The notes beneath the pieces are model-generated. The model saw only the letters and a program-made list of their open reading frames with translations. It was not told where the DNA came from and did not search any database. The position numbers and the translations under genes were made by a program. Shown here one piece after another: positions 11,666 to 24,724 of a stretch of DNA of 64,000 bases. Origin of the DNA: Sipunculus nudus (taxonomy: Eukaryota > Annelida > Sipuncula > Golfingiida > Sipunculidae). How positions within the stretch are numbered: position 1 is the stretch's first letter; the number at the start of each line of letters is the position of its first letter. The stretch covers positions 22,727,400 to 22,791,399 of the forward strand of contig CM049322.1 in assembly GCA_026874595.1 (NCBI GenBank), read 5' to 3'.

Positions 11666-13983
11666 CGTATAAAATCATGAATGGCCACTGTATAAGCATA
11701 CTTTGGATAAATTTAATATTTAAATTTACACATTTTTTCAAGGAAAGTTCGTGATGTAATAAATTTATTTTTCTTACATGCTCTGCATGGTTACGTAAGC
11801 ATAAGAGTATATGTTCCTTTATATTTCTTTTTCAGAAACCAATGAAAATGTCTTCCCGGCATGCCCTGTCATAAGAAGCAAGTTTTACTAAATAAATGCA
11901 AATTAAACAGAGCATAGTGCATTACCACATGGCTTTTACCTTTAAAGGTTTCCAAGGAAAATGCGTAAAATAATATAAAAACTTGACCCCATGATCGATA
12001 GCCATAAAAGGATGTAGTTGAATGGTCAGAGAGCCGTAAACTAGTTATTTGATTCGCCGCCACAATGCGTTGTTATACAGCGTTGTGATACAGCGGACAA
12101 ATTTGATGGTTCTCTCAGCGGGAGCAATTTGAAAAACCTATCAGTTGTATTGACTGGGCCAGTCTACTTACAGTTTGAACAGGAGCAAAATAAAAGATGT
12201 TACCTCACGTCTGTTACAGTAATTTTTTATAAACTTTCCATTATAACACTTATATCTATCTAACGTAATAACGCAGTGTCATAAATTAAAAAAAAAATGC
12301 TCAAATTATTATGGGTCAGGAGTGCTATTTTGAACTCTCAGATTACCCGTAAATTAACCTCATCCACAGTCTGATTTAGCCTACAAATGTAACCTTGCTC
12401 AACATTTATATAATTTTCAAGACGATCCAAACAATCATTTTCAAGAGACTTAGTATGTAAAGCGGAATTGTGACAGAATTATGTGGACAACTGGGTCACA
12501 GCACACTGCGCAGAATCTGATTCACAAGAGGAATACTCTCTGGTTAGAGACTGAAGGTACAAAAATTCTATTCCCACAATACACTGGTTTTCTAAATACA
12601 CCGGCGGCGTGTAGTGAACATGGTAAAGTAGTCCGTTCAAATGCGTTGAATAAGAATTGTTTAAGGCAAATTACATAAACGTGCGTGTTTTTATGGTAAG
12701 GACTTCAGGGAATAAGTAATATTATTGAGCAAACGCGTATGAAATGTAAACAGATGGTGTTTCCTTGAAATGTAACTAATTTGGATTTAAAAGTTTGACA
12801 GTTGACATAAGTAGTCCCGGCCATCCCGACAATTCCAAACTGGAAGAGGTTCGTTTTGAGTAGAAATCGCCTCTTGCAGAAGGGAAGGGTCAAGGCTGTT
12901 CATACTATATAGCCGTATAAACTAGCAGAAATATGGGCCAATTAGGCGCAATATTTTGGTTTTCCAATGCTCCTAGGGAAACTATATATTTTGTCCAATC
13001 TTGTTCATTTAGAGACGTCTGGATTTCTTGATTTCGCTATCAGAATAGAGACAACCGTGAAATAATTATAGGATTTTTAGTAGATTTGTGCCTCTCCGAA
13101 TTGACGGAATGAGAATAATAAAAAAAATCCAATATACGTCAAGCTTACTGAAATGTATTTATCATTATTTATAATTAATCAAGTTATCCATTTAAACGTA
13201 AGGAAACATTACCATCAACACACGCATGCGCAAAGTAGCGTGTGACGGTCCATCGAAGACGAGAAGGTGACATCAGCTGTCCGAGGTGAGTCGGTGTCAC
13301 TGGCTTCGTCCCACCTTTACCTTTAGCTTTAGCTTTAGCTTCTGTAGAATACAGTATACATATAGCCCTATATTGCGTGAAATACAATAATGTATATTGT
13401 CACATCAGGAAAAAATTAGAAATGTGCATTCTATGGAATGCAAGCCTCCGCCATGTCGGGTCTCCTTGTGGTGGGATGCTCGAAATAAACCGTGTTTGCC
13501 TTCACTTATTCCTTCCTTATTGCCAGGTTCATTTGTGCATGAGCGACTTTACATTTGTTTATATTTGTGATGTTCCTGAATCAGGATCATGTGCCGGATC
13601 CACAACAAAAGCTGACGGGCTTCCGTTCATGATTGCATTAGTTATGTTGTGAAAAAAAAACACACAAACATATGTGTACACACCCAAGCACCCGCATCTA
13701 CACACGCAAACACACGCGGGGATGAACGCAAACTATGCCATTAAAAAAATAAGTTAAACACTTATAAATTTGAAGTTCTTTCAGGGACAATATGTTGTTG
13801 AATTCTCACCTACAGAGCATCATGATGGAGGATGTACTTTGTCTGTCTGGATGCCATTCACCGGGCACAGTGTTCAGAGCAGGCTACGTTATTAAACGTC
13901 ACATCTGTTACAGGTGTTCATTCATATTCACTCAGATTAAATGATGTTAGCCCGTTATTGGTGATAATCGTGTATACATATAC

Positions 13984-14022
<39 letters not shown>

Positions 14023-17000
14023 ACACCATTGAAAACGTAGGTTCTTTCTTTTCAGTAATCGAAAAAATCCAAATGATTATTATGATTTTTTTATTTATGT
14101 TATTATTATGATTATATGCATCTGTTTTAGCAGCTCCAGCCGGACGCCGAGCCGCCGCACAGGTTTCCGGAGAACTCCTCCGTAACCACTGGACAGAATG
14201 TTTTGAAACTCAGAATTATGATAGGGTCACGTGTGATATGCTGCGCACTCATTTTGGGTTGACTTCTGACCTTTCCTCTCTGCACAGCGTCCATCTGTGC
14301 GTCTGTTTTCACACATAAACCAACGTATCTGGGGACTTGTTTGAACAATTGGACTGAAATTGTGCACGAGTATAGTTCTTGGATAGCTTTGTATCATACT
14401 CAAAACTGGTGGTGTAATCTACAACCTTTTTTTTTCCTGGGGACATCTGTTCGTCTGTCTTGGGTTAAAATAATTCATTGTCTGCAATGGTTGGACTTAT
14501 TCGCCGGAAATTTAGCACATGCAGACATCATGGAGAGGTATCTCGTTTACATGACAGATGGCGCCACCAAAGTTCACGTTTTCGCTAATATTTACGTCCA
14601 TGCTAATATTTCAGGAATGGTTAAACTTATCCGCCTGAAATTTTGCATGTGTATAGATCTCACATCGCTTTTTATCATACTCCAAAAACCACCTCTCACC
14701 ATTTTTGCACAGCCTCCATCTGTTTGTCTGCCTTGTGTAAACATCGCTCATTTCTCGGCAGTGGTTTGTATTATCGGCCTGAAATTTTACATGTGTATAT
14801 ATCTTGGGATAGCTTTCTCGTTAAAATGACAGGTGGCAGCACCTATATTCATGTTTACGTGGCAGACATCCATACTGATATGTAATACATCTAATTTTAT
14901 TTCCACTTACCACTCAATCCATGCCTCACTGCACTCATACAACTCCGATTTCGGCGGATACACGTAGTCGCTTGTGGACTACCCGTATTCTAGTTACCAT
15001 ATGCATGCATGTATGTATAACAAAGTGTGTATGTATGAATGTACGTGTTTATGTATGTGTGTACATGTTGTATACAAGGTACAGAAGACATTTTGATAAT
15101 CTCATGCAATGATGCCCTGTATCTTATTCAAATCACACAGTTTAAAGCAAACAGCACTCACTCTTTTTCCTCTTCACGCGCATGCTCGCAGATTCTTCCT
15201 CGTCGCCCTCAAATGCGCATGCGCCATCGTCAGCGCCTGTACCAAGACAAACTGCCGAGCCAGTCTCAAAGGTATTTTCTGAAGGATAAACCGTCAGGTT
15301 CCTGGAATAAATAGACCAGTATGTGACTAAAAGAAATGTTTTATTTATAATATTCACCGGAGAGAAAAACAAAAGAAAACCATATATGAATATATATATA
15401 ACGATATATAAATGTTACATTTAAAAGCTGAACGAAAGCCAAAAATTCAATAGAAAGAAGCAGTAACAAGATTAATTTTTAATTAACATGTACAGGGTTT
15501 ATCTCCAACACCGTAGGCCCGCATTTATGATGATTAATGCATGCATCATGTAATATAAGGTGTTTTTTTGCTTTTTCGTGGGTTTGATTTTCAAAGCTAA
15601 ATGGCTTTTGATAGGCCACAAAAATTAAAAAGGTATGGTTCTCAGGCACCGCCCGCGTAAATTAAAACTCCCCGCATAAAAAATTATTATTTTGATTTCC
15701 ATCTTTCAAGAGGATAAATGAATAAAATTTTGAGAGGTTTTGCTTTGTTATGTAGCGCTTTTACCTGATTAGAAAAAAACGATGTTACTATTATGCTTTT
15801 CTCTGATCATATGACCTTTTATCGAAACATACAAAGGAAGGTCATAAGTAAGTGCCTGAGAACCATATCTTATTTTAGGCATTCGTCCAGTTCGTTAGTT
15901 TCTATCTTATTTATTTACATACCGGTACTATATTAAGTACACTGTAAAGTAAATTGGTACACTTTAAGACTTATAATAACAATATTATCATATTTTAATA
16001 TTAATAATAATTTTAAATATGGTTTATTTTTATCTATTCAGATTTTGCACAGGTAAAATGTCAAGCAAAGTTTTGATCTGTCTGCATGTCTGTGTAGAAG
16101 TATACAACATTTAAAACATACCCGCAGAAGTCCACGAACTGCTGTGAATCGAAGTTGGTGGGAAGTTCTTCCCGAATGGCGTTCAGCATACAGAGGAGAT
16201 TATCCCTGAAGAACCTGTTACATTCCTCGTCGTCATACTGGTCATCACTAGTCAACACACCTGGGCAATAAAACATCAAATATCAAACCGTTAATCAATA
16301 ACCCCTTTCATGTTTGGATAAGTATCTTTGCTATAGATGTCATAAAACAACATTGTACAGTGAAACCTGTGCCACAAGACCACCCGTGTGACTGGACAAA
16401 AATGGACTTAATTCAAAGGTGGTCTTATTAGACAGCTCAGTCATAATCAGTGTAAATGTATTTGGTTCCTTGAAGGGTGGCCTGAGAAGACAGGTGGTTT
16501 TATCAGAGAGGTGGTCTTTCAGACAGGTTCCACTGTATATATAGATATTTATAAAATATAATGCCTTGAATCATGATACCTCAGTGATAATATGTTACCG
16601 ACGCCCTCTCAGCGGCGAGACAAACAGCAGTAACGGAATAGGATTAACTTTATATCCCTTTTGTTACGGAAAACACAATTGTTATAGAACTAAAAGCAAC
16701 TATGTAAACACGTTTATTGAATGAAATCAATTTCCTAAATATATCCAGTGGAGTATCCTGTGTTCCCTCTGCCTTTTTTTAGATTTTTTTTTAGTATTTA
16801 TTTCATTTATTTTCTCTTGTTGGGGTTTATTCAGGGTCTAAGGTTAGGGCAACTTTAAAAATGAACCCAAGAATACTGAAATTTCCTTTTTATTGTTTGA
16901 CGTATATGGTTGAGGTTATTTGAAATAATATAAACCCATTTGTGAATGGTGGTCCATCAAACAGAAAGGCAGAAATGAATCCAAAATCTATTACATTGAT

Positions 17001-18727
17001 CACCCCATCCCCCACTTGCAAAAAGTGTGTGTGTGTGGGGGGGGGGGGGGGGCTCACCCCTCATCCCCAACCCACCACTATATTGGCGCCCCTTTGGAGG
17101 ACAGCACGCACTTGTTTGCCGATTCAGTACCGGGTAGTGCCAGTCTGTTGCGTAACCAAGTAAATTACCGTGAACGTCCGACCGCACCACCCGTTATATC
17201 ATACACTTAGAAATGTATTGATAACATTCTAACATTCCACACATCTGTTCCTCGGGATCACAAAGAAGAACTTGGTTCTTGTGTTCCTGAATACATCAAA
17301 TAAAGATATAAAAAAGAACGTTGCAGTCATAAACAGACGGTTTGGACGGGTTTGTGCCTGACACTAACGTTTAACCCTGGGAGCAGTGCGTCACCCCTGG
17401 TTGTTATCTCGACCACTGAGCCGTGACGAGCTCCCGGAGATCCTGTTTCTCATGAACTTGACGACGCCGGGTGTACCGTCTATGTGTGTTTTCATGCGTG
17501 TCGAGGCGTGACAGGACATGCCTGGTCTTGCCTCTGTGAAAAGATTTCCAATGTGCGCGGCCATTATTTAGTGGATGTGATAATTCTGATACACGAAAAC
17601 CATGCAAACACGTCAATCCTTAACCACCTGTATATGTGATAACGAGCTTGATATGCAGAAGCGGATCCAGGGGGGGGGGTCCAGGGGGTCCGGACCCCCC
17701 CCCCCTTTTTCACCGGATGCAACCTTTTTTAAGGGGTTTTAGACGTAATTTTGCGGCCTGGACCCCCCCTTTTCCAGACGTGATGACCTTTTTTTAGGAT
17801 TTTCATTAGTCCTCCTGGGTTGGACCCCCCCTTTTCCTAAATCCTGGATCCGCCCCTGATATGGGGGGGGGGGGGACACACCAGAAAAAAACCGATTTCC
17901 TTAACAGCATATTAAAATGTTAGCTATTTGATACAAACCCCATCACGCATGCTCACACTGACGTAAATTTCTGCTTACTTGCGTCCCTTCGAGGGTACAG
18001 GTTCGTTCCCAAGGCAGTGGAAATCATGCGCTTCTAAAGAAGCTACTGATTTTCCTTACGATATAGGTAGTAGGCAGGTATAGATAATGCGCTGTGTAAA
18101 GAGCGTAGGGTAAAGGGGGCATGAGAGGGAAAACGACACTCGCTCGAGCAACAATTTTGTAGATTCAGCGCACAAAACGTAACGTAAGCTTATAAATGGA
18201 CATGAAGCATCAGTCCGGTGCATCCCGCACCATGTCCAAATTTCCATCATCTAATTTTACTGATGATTTTCCTATACATGTTGTCATTCGGAATATAAAT
18301 AATACTGAAGCACTGTGGGTAAAAAAAATAAAATGTATTGCTTAAGAATGCGTAAAGAAGTAATACCCTTGCCCTTAAAATTCTGATCTATGAAACCTGC
18401 ATATTTTTTTTCAATGTGAGTGTTAAATGGCTTGGTACCATATGTCGTTGAATTGGGTGAATCATGTTATATTATCAGTCATTCTAACATTTTATTCAAC
18501 TCTGAAAGACTGCAATTCAGTGATATTTGAGGAAAATTGCAACACTCGGACATGTGTGGGGTTATATGATATGCTTTTTCATATGCATATTATTAAAAAC
18601 GAGATCACCTGTTTTCCTGCAGTTTCAAATTAAAAACAGCAGTTAAACAGAAGAATCGACACAGAGTTTACCCATTATTCAAACTTCTTACATACTACCC
18701 CTTCGTTTAATCCTGAGACAGATCAAC

Positions 18728-18772
<45 letters not shown>

Positions 18773-20488
18773 TGTTTATAAAGGCCATAAACAGGTATGG
18801 TTCTCAGGCACTTTTTGTTAAAAAAATAGTGTGGGCGGGCGATTTTTTGTCTTATTTGTATGTTTCGATTAAAATGTCATATGATCAGGGAAAATCATTT
18901 ATCTTCTTCAAAGATGAAAATCAAAATAACAAATTTTTGTGCGGGGCGTTAAAATTTACGCGGGCAGTGCCTGACAACCAGACCTTTTTTTGGCCTAATA
19001 ATTCCAGTTAATAATTTATGACAAAAAAAACGGTCCTCTACTTTCTGTATGTTGGTGAATACTGTTTGTATAATATTACTGGAATATCTTTCTGAATATA
19101 GTTGTTCTTGTAACGTTACTCATGTGATGCATATGCCTTGCATCTATTTTTTATGTAATAAGATAAGATAAGGTGACATTTATTAGCCTTCAATTACAGG
19201 AATTTGTCGTTGACTTGCAATTGTATGCATGCAGTTGTATGAATAAAAATAAATACATATATTTTCTATGGTGAGATTAATGTTGAACTGCAAGAACATT
19301 CCTTAACAGGTCAATTTTTATGCCGTTCTTGATAATATCTTAGAAAATCCTGTTATCGCATTTGATAGCTTCCTATTTGTTCTTGGCATCAATCATTATT
19401 ACTTAAATCTTCAAGACTAAGAAACATTCTTATACTATTAAAGTGTGATGGTTAGAAAAAGACAATTATTAAAACAAACTATATTCAGTTATACTGTGGC
19501 ATCTGCAGTACAGTATTTTGAAAGATTGTTAATTTTCTTCGGGCAAATAAAAACAGATAGCTCCTTCCATTCTTTACAGGCAAGAAATATCGGTAGTCCT
19601 GTTTCTCTAAACACTTCCATTAACTGCTGTTCAAATATTGCACAGCAGCACGGAGATTTTGCATTTTTCATTTTAGCCATTTTTCCATTCTATAGAATAG
19701 GCCTACTCTTCTAAAATATACCTTTTATCTTCTTGCCGGTAAAGTAGACCAATGTAGCTCATTTAGCAGTTTGGATAATACATACGGAAATTAATGCAAA
19801 AAAAAAACAAAAACATTTGCATTTGCATTTACAAAATACATAGCTAAATGAAACTCTGCAGTTGCATTTGAGGAGAGAGCTAAATCAGTTTTAAATGCAT
19901 AAAAAAGGGCGCAGGAATTAATATTCTCAAAATAATATTACCATGACTTGTTAAAACAGTTCCATCAATGTTATATCATTACAATACACACATATCTATA
20001 CATCAGGTTACAAACAAATTTCAAGTGTAAATTCATGTGTAATTGTATATGTAATTGGTTTTGACGGTATTGAACGCATTATAACATGTATAAGATTTAT
20101 ATGAGACGGATCATATGTACAGGAAAATCGGTTCACTTCCGAAAGGGAATCGGACTCATGACCCTCTGCTCTGAGGCCAGTCACATAAAAATCTGTGAAT
20201 CCACAGGACAGTTCGGAACCTCGGAACCTAGCCCAGTGCTAGTGCAGCCGATCGGGAATTCGAAGGGTCGTCGGATCGATTCCCATTCGGAGTGAACCAG
20301 CTATTCTGTGTATTCATGATTCATCTTTCCATATTAAATGAAAAAGCATGGTTATTCATACATCTATTTATTTGAGTCATTTGTATTTATACGCCCGGAG
20401 AAGGATTTTTACCCCATCCTGCTTTACAGCAATAAGTCTTACCTTGTGACAGGAGCAATACAACGGCACACACCACGAGACCTCCCAT
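11372..20488 (-). CDS. KG-tail secreted Cys-containing protein C (five exons)
   Basis: Function unknown. Exons on the minus strand: 20488-20443 (signal peptide MGGLVVCAVVLLLSQ), 16260-16122, 15301-15162, 13341-13213 and 11517-11372 (stop TGA). They total exactly 600 bp, 199 aa, with intron phases 1,2,1,1 and GT/AG at every junction. Exon 2 is acidic with three Cys and ends QFVDFCG. Exon 3 has two Cys and a DEEE stretch ending in MRVKRKK. Exon 4 begins KAKAKAKGKGG and ends TRYFAHACVD. Exon 5 begins AGHATWQEIN and ends in KGKAKGKAKKKAKG. The mature protein would hold six Cys and a strongly basic C-terminus. The exon 4 donor (GATG then GTAATG) was chosen because genes B and D end the homologous exon at the same point; if it is skipped, exon 4 reads on to a TAA at 13184. 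Introns carry MITEs and a Helitron. Confidence 0.7.
12775..12900 (-). repeat. Dispersed repeat, copy 1
   Basis: Contains AAACTGGAAGAGGTTCGTTT and GAGTAGAAATCGCC. The reverse complement of about 125 bp here matches 23290-23420 at moderate identity. It lies in intron 4 of gene C. Element type unknown; no TIR seen. Confidence 0.6.
13425..13625 (+). repeat. Dispersed 'CCTCCGCCATGT' repeat, copy 1
   Basis: About 190 bp (GCATTCTATGGAATGCAAGC, CCTCCGCCATGT, GGATCATGTGCCGGATCC) matching 59308-59495 in the same orientation. A small palindrome GCATTCTATGGAATGC marks its start. It lies in intron 3 of gene C. Confidence 0.65.
14131..14993 (+). mobile_element. Non-autonomous Helitron, copy 1 (5'-truncated)
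   Basis: The 3' end has a hairpin (GTAGTC at 14964-14969 pairing with GACTAC at 14977-14982), then CCGTATT and CTAG, followed by a T in the flank: the Helitron 3' signature. The interior has repeats containing GGCGCCACC. It matches the reverse complement of 41643-43130 over most of its length, including CCGGAGAACTCCTCC near 14170. It lies in intron 3 of gene C. Open frames here (14341-14829, 14643-14885) come from the repeat. Confidence 0.75.
15631..15870. mobile_element. MITE with AGGTATGGTTCTCAGGCAC TIRs, copy 1
   Basis: The left end AGGTATGGTTCTCAGGCAC is mirrored at the right end (reverse complement AGATATGGTTCTCAGGCAC), 240 bp in all. It lies in intron 2 of gene C. The interior is related to the element at 18793-18985 in the opposite orientation. 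Confidence 0.85.
16358..16535. mobile_element. MITE with CAGTGAAACCTGT TIRs and TA duplication
   Basis: CAGTGAAACCTGT at the left and ACAGGTTCCACTG at the right, each flanked by TA (16356-16357 and 16536-16537). Length 178 bp, inner motif GGTGGTCTT repeated. TA duplication fits a Tc1/mariner-type element. It lies in intron 1 of gene C, ~100 bp upstream of exon 2. Confidence 0.85.
17655..17862. mobile_element. MITE with CGGATCCAGG ends, copy 1
   Basis: Begins GCGGATCCAGGGGG and ends AATCCTGGATCCGC, a terminal inverted repeat; the interior has C-runs and TTTAGACGTAATTTTGCGGCC. Related copies are at 25518-25687 and 35728-35940. It lies in intron 1 of gene C. Confidence 0.8.
18793..18985. mobile_element. 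MITE with AGGTATGGTTCTCAGGCAC TIRs, copy 2
   Basis: Left end AGGTATGGTTCTCAGGCAC, right end reverse complement AGGTCTGGTTGTCAGGCAC; 193 bp. Interior motifs (TGTTTCGATTAAAATGTCAT, CATATGATCAGG) are the reverse complement of those in the 15.6-kb copy. It follows a (TA)n tract. Intron 1 of gene C. Confidence 0.85.
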
Positions 20489-20534
20489 AGCTGGCTGCCG
20501 GCAAGAACTGGTAGTGAGACGAGGTGTAAGTAAG

Positions 20535-20542
20535 CTTTATAG
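20535..20542 (-). promoter_or_regulatory. TATA box of KG-tail gene C
   Basis: CTATAAAG on the minus strand, 47 bp upstream of the ATG at 20488, placing a transcription start near 20510. Confidence 0.55.
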
Positions 20543-21309
20543 ACTACTGTGTTACCTGGTGACAGTACACGGTAAGCAGGTAACGACACCGGGAAAGTCA
20601 CAGTTTCTACATAACCACGTGTCCAAAATAACGCATCTTTCAGACAGCAAGTAATGGCTCTATATCAGGGAACAGAGAAAAGGCCACTGCATGGTAATGT
20701 GGGATATATTATTTGGGTCTTTGGTCTCCCGTTTAATGTTAAAAAGTTAAAAGTATTCCGTAAAAATAGTCTTTTTTTACAAAATTTATGGCAGGTGATT
20801 ATATTGTAGGGTGAACCCATTGCTGCTCAATGTCAAGTCTACAGTATCCGAGTCCTGGCTTGTCGAGTCCTATTGTGGGACTAGGTTCATGTCCTAGTCT
20901 TAAAAAAAGACCGAGTCTAATAATATATACTGATAAAAATATAAAAAGTGCAAATCTGAGACAATCATGTGTATTTTATATGTTATTGCTTCCTTCTTTA
21001 CTTCAACGTTCAATCACATAAAATAGCTATATTCAGAGATTGGGTCCATAGAGATTGAGTTCAGCATGGACAAGTCTAACCGTCTTTGAAATATTCGGTG
21101 ACTAGATTGTAAACATCTCAAGCTATGTGGTGTGTTTTCAAAACGTAACATCAGACTTTGCGTTACTATGTTTTTTTTCAACTGGACTCGAGATGGACGG
21201 GGCCAAATTTATCGAATTTAGAGTCGGAGTACCAGTCGGAGTACCATCTAATCCGAATCCGAATACCCTAAAAATTCCTCAAATCCGGACTCGAGTCCTA
21301 CATTGCTGT

Positions 21310-21344
<35 letters not shown>

Positions 21345-22115
21345 CCTGTATACTGTTAGGTCCTACTGCATATGTAACAACGAGGTTATTTTTTTTAATG
21401 CACGTAGATATTTATATGCTATACAGCAAGATAAATAAAAACTTTCTGCCTTAACATAAGTTTGCATTATGATGCCTACATACATTGATTTCAAACATTA
21501 AGTATTTTCATTGATTTATTTCTGAAACAACTTGAAAATATTTTTCAAGCAAAAAGTGTTCATTGTTCAATAGAGTAATACTGTGTTTGTATGACCGATG
21601 GTGTTTCCAAATTATTTTATTTTATTTTTATTAGTACGAAATTTTATATTTTTTAAGGCTCGCGGTTAAACTTACCTGTTTGGAGCGGTTACGGGAATGT
21701 CCGAAAAAAGGATCAAATTTAATTATGGAAGTTGTATAAAATAATTGTACGATTGTTCCAACAGTGACATGCTGGAGATGAACAATAAACTTCTACTGTA
21801 CAATGATATAAATACTATATAATATTATCTTATAATTTCGAAATATGCAATAAATAAGCGTTACTTATTGACTTATTTTTCTGGACGTATTCAGTGCCTT
21901 TATTAACAAAAAAAAAATGGATTCAAATTACACAGAATAAATGTGAGTTCACAGACAAAAATGGTGCGTCCGAAAATTAAAAATGTGGGCTCACTAGTCG
22001 AGTGTCGAGTGTCTTATACACTGGACCCACATTTTTCTGCATAATAAGTGGGTTCAGTGGTTGTTTTTCCTCCAAAATTTTTGAAACATAAGACCCCTGT
22101 ATAATGCACGTACAC

Positions 22116-22170
<55 letters not shown>

Positions 22171-24724
22171 TATTTTTATATTATTTTTATTAAAAATTTT
22201 TATTATGATTATTAATATCATTAAATTATACAAATTTATATAATTTTATTACTAATTTTATTATATATTTTATTATATGTATTTATTATTTTTGTTATAC
22301 CTGGTCTAGATTGATTACAAATCATTGTCTCTATATATAGCTGGCATGGAAGCATGATATTTACAAAGGCCACCTTATGCCTTTGTCTAAAGTACGATTA
22401 AGTAAATAGACTTGCATGAAAACGATAGTTTCGTTTGCATGGCCTGTGTTGAGAATAAGGTACACATATACGAAAGGCGGTGCCCATTCCTATATCGAGT
22501 CCTGTCGTAAAAGGCTACACGTCATCATTTAATGCGTAATTCAGTGAGAACGGCGCACACATGATGTTAGTCAAGCACCTGTCAGAAGTTCACTTCGTGC
22601 ACACAACATTGTCACTGCAGTCAGTGGATGACACGCCTCAAGAAGAATTTTTCGGGTATATTAGCGAATCACCTTTTATTCACTCACGACAAATATCTAC
22701 ATTCAGCTCTGCCTTTTGACAGATACCTGGAGACTCAAAATGTGAGCTCAATCACAAATACACACACTCAGACCTTGTTAAAGGAACTTATTAACATACA
22801 AAGAATGTGACATTTAGCGTAGCACTGCACAACTTCATAAATCAAGATCGTCAAGCTTCAGACCAGTGTTACTTCTGTCTTTCTTTATTTTTTCCATGTT
22901 TCTTCTCTTTGTTTTGGAGTTGTCCTGTATGCGGACGATATAGGACCTCTTGTCACGCACTCTTGTTATGGGAAACAGACACACGTGGTTTGTGTTTACT
23001 TACACACAGAGCCATACCGACATATAAAGCAGGTGAACTGAAGACAGTAAATGCGTGCGCCGGGAAGGGTTTGCTTGGAAACCTTCGTGTTCGCCAAAAA
23101 TTAGCCAATTGCGTGAGATTATACGCAAATTATTGTAAATGTTAAGTACCTATAGCATTCTTCACACAGTGATTTTTAAATAAAACGTTTTTTACTGAAG
23201 GTCGGGACGAAATTTTAGACCATTCAGCATTCGATGATGCAACAAAAGCTGAGTTCTTGGATTGTTCGGACCGATCAGTAACCATGCTCCGCCTCCTTCA
23301 CATCCTTCCGCCGAAGTCGATTCTACTCAAAACAAACGTCTTCCAGTTATAGGGATTGTGGGGATGGCAGGAACCACTCGTCCAAATGACAAAATTTCAA
23401 AATCTAAGATCGTCAGGATAAAACACTGAACATACGCATCCTTATCTTGTTGCACTAGGTCCATATATATAAAAAAAACGCATGTGCAAGTAACCTAAAA
23501 CAGTTCTGAATTTTCTGTGACCTCCATTCACGCCCTTCACTACTTTTATATTCACGTCATTTGTGTATAAAAAAAACCCACTGCACTGTGGCTAATGACT
23601 TCTTTACCAACAATCCCTAAAAAAATAGAGAGAGTCTTGCAGATCGCGTCTAACAGACCGCCTTATGTCTTGATCACATACGGTGGCCCTTCATTACCAA
23701 AAATTGCACTTTGAAATCTTTCTCAAATTGTACTAGTACACCCCTACACCTTGTAAGTTACACCGGCCCTCGGTTCCACTACCATGTTTTCATAAAGCCT
23801 TTCCCGTGCAAACATAACCAATGAATGGAGTGGTTCAACTGTGAAAAACATTTACTGTTAAATAGTTACCTGGTTGCTGTCTCTGACAACTTGATTGTAT
23901 TGGAGTTAGTCCCTCGTGTCCTTCAGACCAATAATCTACTGTCCCATGCTTCCTCGTGTTCCTATACCACTCAGACATTCCATACCTTTATTCATTTAGC
24001 AATTTTCTCTCTATCACGCATCAAAATTGTTGTGTGATTTTATATCACTCCGTATTCTGCTCTTCCTTAAAACGGGTGATGTCAGAGGATTTATTTAGAA
24101 AACAAGAGAAAAAAAGACAGACAAAACATTATAACAAACGATGTTTGGTTTATTGAAAACAATCTGCAGTGACAGAGTGACAATCGATCTGATACAGTTG
24201 CGATAAAATGAGTAATTTTCATCTTAAAACGAAGTTTAACGTTTTAATCATTGTTCACTTCATCACCTTATACCATGAAATTTCATTATCACACACAACG
24301 TCCGAGATCACTAAGCCCAGGTCTCTTTGACTGCACGGTAATTAGTAGATATAAAAAACGGCTCCCTGAAATAAACGTATATATATACCCATATCTCGAC
24401 AGGGAGCACTAATGAGCTAACTTCTCTGTGCAATCAAGCATTGTACCCCTGACTTTCGATCAACAGAACTGACACTTCACCAGTTTCGTGATATAAATAT
24501 TATCTCTTGACACTTTCACAGACATGTCGGCACGTTTTGAACTGGCTTAAGATTATTATACTTCAATCTGATGTTGATGATGATGTTCATGTGTAATTTT
24601 CTAACTAAAGTCCTCATGTTTTGATTTAACATGTCAGTGTTTTGATTAACATTTCCGTGTTTTGACTAACAGTACGTGATGGTTAAGTTGCGTGTTCCTT
24701 CACGTGTCCGTCAGGAGTCATTCT
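20543..24724. other. Intergenic between genes C and B, repeats only
   Basis: No exon recognised on either strand. It holds an imperfect repeat-rich stretch around 20833-21305 with GAGTCC/GGACTCGAGTCC motifs that may be an eroded inverted-repeat element, a (TA)n at ~21314-21343, an (ATT)n at ~22120-22170 and the second copy of the dispersed 12.8-kb repeat. An AATAAA on the minus strand at ~24149-24154 may be the poly(A) signal of gene B. Confidence 0.5.
23290..23425 (+). repeat. Dispersed repeat, copy 2
   Basis: Reverse complement of the 12775-12900 repeat (matches through GATTCTACTCAAAACAAACG and GATGGCAGGAACCACT). Intergenic. Confidence 0.6.

Noticed and set aside
11309-11672. Plus-strand hydrophobic frames opposite the KG-tail exon of gene C
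   Set aside because: Antisense of Lys/Gly codons reads as Phe/Ala/Leu; the minus strand fits the gene model.
13321-13341. A 21-bp Lys/Ala microexon in gene C using the donor GTAAAGG
   Set aside because: Phase would allow it, but the homologous exon in genes B and D extends to the HAC motif, so the longer exon 13341-13213 is preferred. It remains a possible alternative splice.
14341-14885. Overlapping open frames of 162 and 80 codons on the plus strand
   Set aside because: They lie in Helitron copy 1 and reflect its subrepeats; the same sequence occurs in copy 2 with different frames.
20833-21305. DNA transposon with GAGTCC-type inverted ends
   Set aside because: Motifs such as GGACTCGAGTCC recur but no clean terminal inverted repeat or target duplication could be fixed.
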